From: Candidatus Hinthialibacteria bacterium OLB16
Lineage (GTDB): Bacteria > Hinthialibacterota > Hinthialibacteria > OLB16
Assembly (NCBI GenBank): GCA_001567115.1
Contig: LMZT01000083.1
Location: 1 to 43,838, forward strand
Length of the DNA: 43,838 bases
Direction of reading: 5' to 3'
Shown: piece by piece, positions 43,511-43,838 of the stretch
How positions within the stretch are numbered: position 1 is the stretch's first letter
Layout: the number at the start of each line of letters is the position of its first letter
Notes under the pieces: model-generated
The model's input: only the letters and a program-made list of their open reading frames with translations
The model's database searches: none
Told to the model about the DNA's origin: nothing
Position numbers and translations under genes: made by a program

Positions 43511-43838
43511 TCAATGGAGGCGCAGCTGGAACCATTCGATAGTGGCCCGCAGGGCATCCTCCAGGGATTCGGAAGGCCCCTTGAAGGGATGAACCGCACC
43601 GAAGGTATGGCCGGCCCCGGGAATGAGCTGAAGTTTCCGCAGGCCGCGCGGTGTCGCATCATGAAGCAGAAGGGCCTCAGAAAACGGGACAGTTTCATCC
43701 TCATCGCCATGGACCACCAGGAAAGGAATGGCCAGGTTTTGAACATGGGAGAGGATGTCATACTCTTCAGGATGGGCTTCGAGATCATCGAGCACACTTA
43801 CATCGATCGGCATCTGCTGGCTGGTGCGGACATTGGAA
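43511..43838 (-). CDS. alpha/beta hydrolase, 5' part cut by window edge
   Basis: The C-terminal 109 residues of an alpha/beta hydrolase are visible; the reading frame is open at the right edge (SNVRTSQQMPIDVSVLDDLE). Catalytic aspartate is likely in LVVHGDEDETVPFSEALL and the histidine in GAGHTFGAVHPF. The nucleophile serine is outside the window. Dienelactone-hydrolase or dipeptidyl-peptidase-like enzymes end this way. The gap to the flavoprotein gene is 86 bases. Confidence 0.8.
   Translation of the reverse strand, partial: SNVRTSQQMPIDVSVLDDLEAHPEEYDILSHVQNLAIPFLVVHGDEDETVPFSEALLLHDATPRGLRKLQLIPGAGHTFGAVHPFKGPSESLEDALRATIEWFQLRLH

Noticed and set aside
1-43838. tRNA, rRNA, integrase, prophage or toxin-antitoxin genes
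   Set aside because: No such feature was recognised on either strand; every long stretch is explained by the genes listed.

Overview
The window (about 44 kb, GC roughly in the high 50s by eye) looks like a chromosomal piece of an uncultured, flagellated, Gram-negative-type bacterium that breaks down polysaccharides. Supporting this are a complete flagellar export and switch gene block with a FliY-type switch protein, several secreted carbohydrate-active or related proteins (a DUF1080-ThuA fusion, a GH2-like enzyme, a sialidase-like protein, a TIM-barrel protein), a DUF2723 membrane protein, a bacterial XPB helicase and an AmmeMemoRadiSam-type radical SAM enzyme. This mix suggests a deep-branching phylum of the Hydrogenedentota, Sumerlaeota, Lentisphaerota or Omnitrophota kind. 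That placement is a low-confidence inference; no rRNA or other decisive marker is present.

Layout. 1-3855: a truncated radical SAM gene, rplU (L21) with a clear promoter and terminator, an Rrf2 regulator with three conserved cysteines, and a secreted DUF1080-ThuA protein. 3856-4900: a gene-free divergent intergenic region full of short hairpin repeats, an 18-bp tandem repeat and a long inverted repeat. 4901-10796 (+): a three-gene run of DUF2723 membrane protein, KaiC-like/PPDK_N fusion and secreted TIM-barrel protein. 10784-26469 (-): a 15-kb flagellar run read from fliL at the right to a HEAT-repeat gene at the left (fliL, fliM, fliY, fliO, fliP, fliQ, fliR, flhB, flhA, flhF, flhG, a membrane protein with an HD-GYP-associated-like domain, fliA, two small genes, HEAT), started by a good sigma70-type promoter at 26519-26548. 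26712-30114 (+): XPB helicase and its Helicase_C_3-type partner. 30133-43838 (-): prmC and a glycosyltransferase, a GH2-like gene, a secreted unknown, then a tightly coupled run of CKX-like flavoprotein, DUF58, TgpA-like transglutaminase, HAD phosphatase and sialidase, and finally a truncated alpha/beta hydrolase.

The most important technical point is that six genes (flhG, flhA, flhB, fliR, the GH2-like gene and tgpA) are broken by nine single-base frame shifts, most of them in short homopolymers. When the frames are joined, family-typical proteins of whole-codon length appear with no internal stops. Base-call errors in the assembly are the simplest explanation, so the flagellar system is probably intact in the organism.

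The most interesting biological points are: the only three long gaps in the downstream part of the flagellar run each carry a strong hairpin; a membrane protein beside flhG and fliA carries a domain normally seen next to HD-GYP c-di-GMP phosphodiesterases; a PPDK_N protein is fused to a RecA/KaiC-like domain that has lost its P-loop; an XPB-partner pair; a cytokinin-dehydrogenase-like flavoprotein heads a cell-surface/transglutaminase run; and a GH2-like enzyme lacks the usual acid/base glutamate. I did not find an unmistakably new defence or mobile system.
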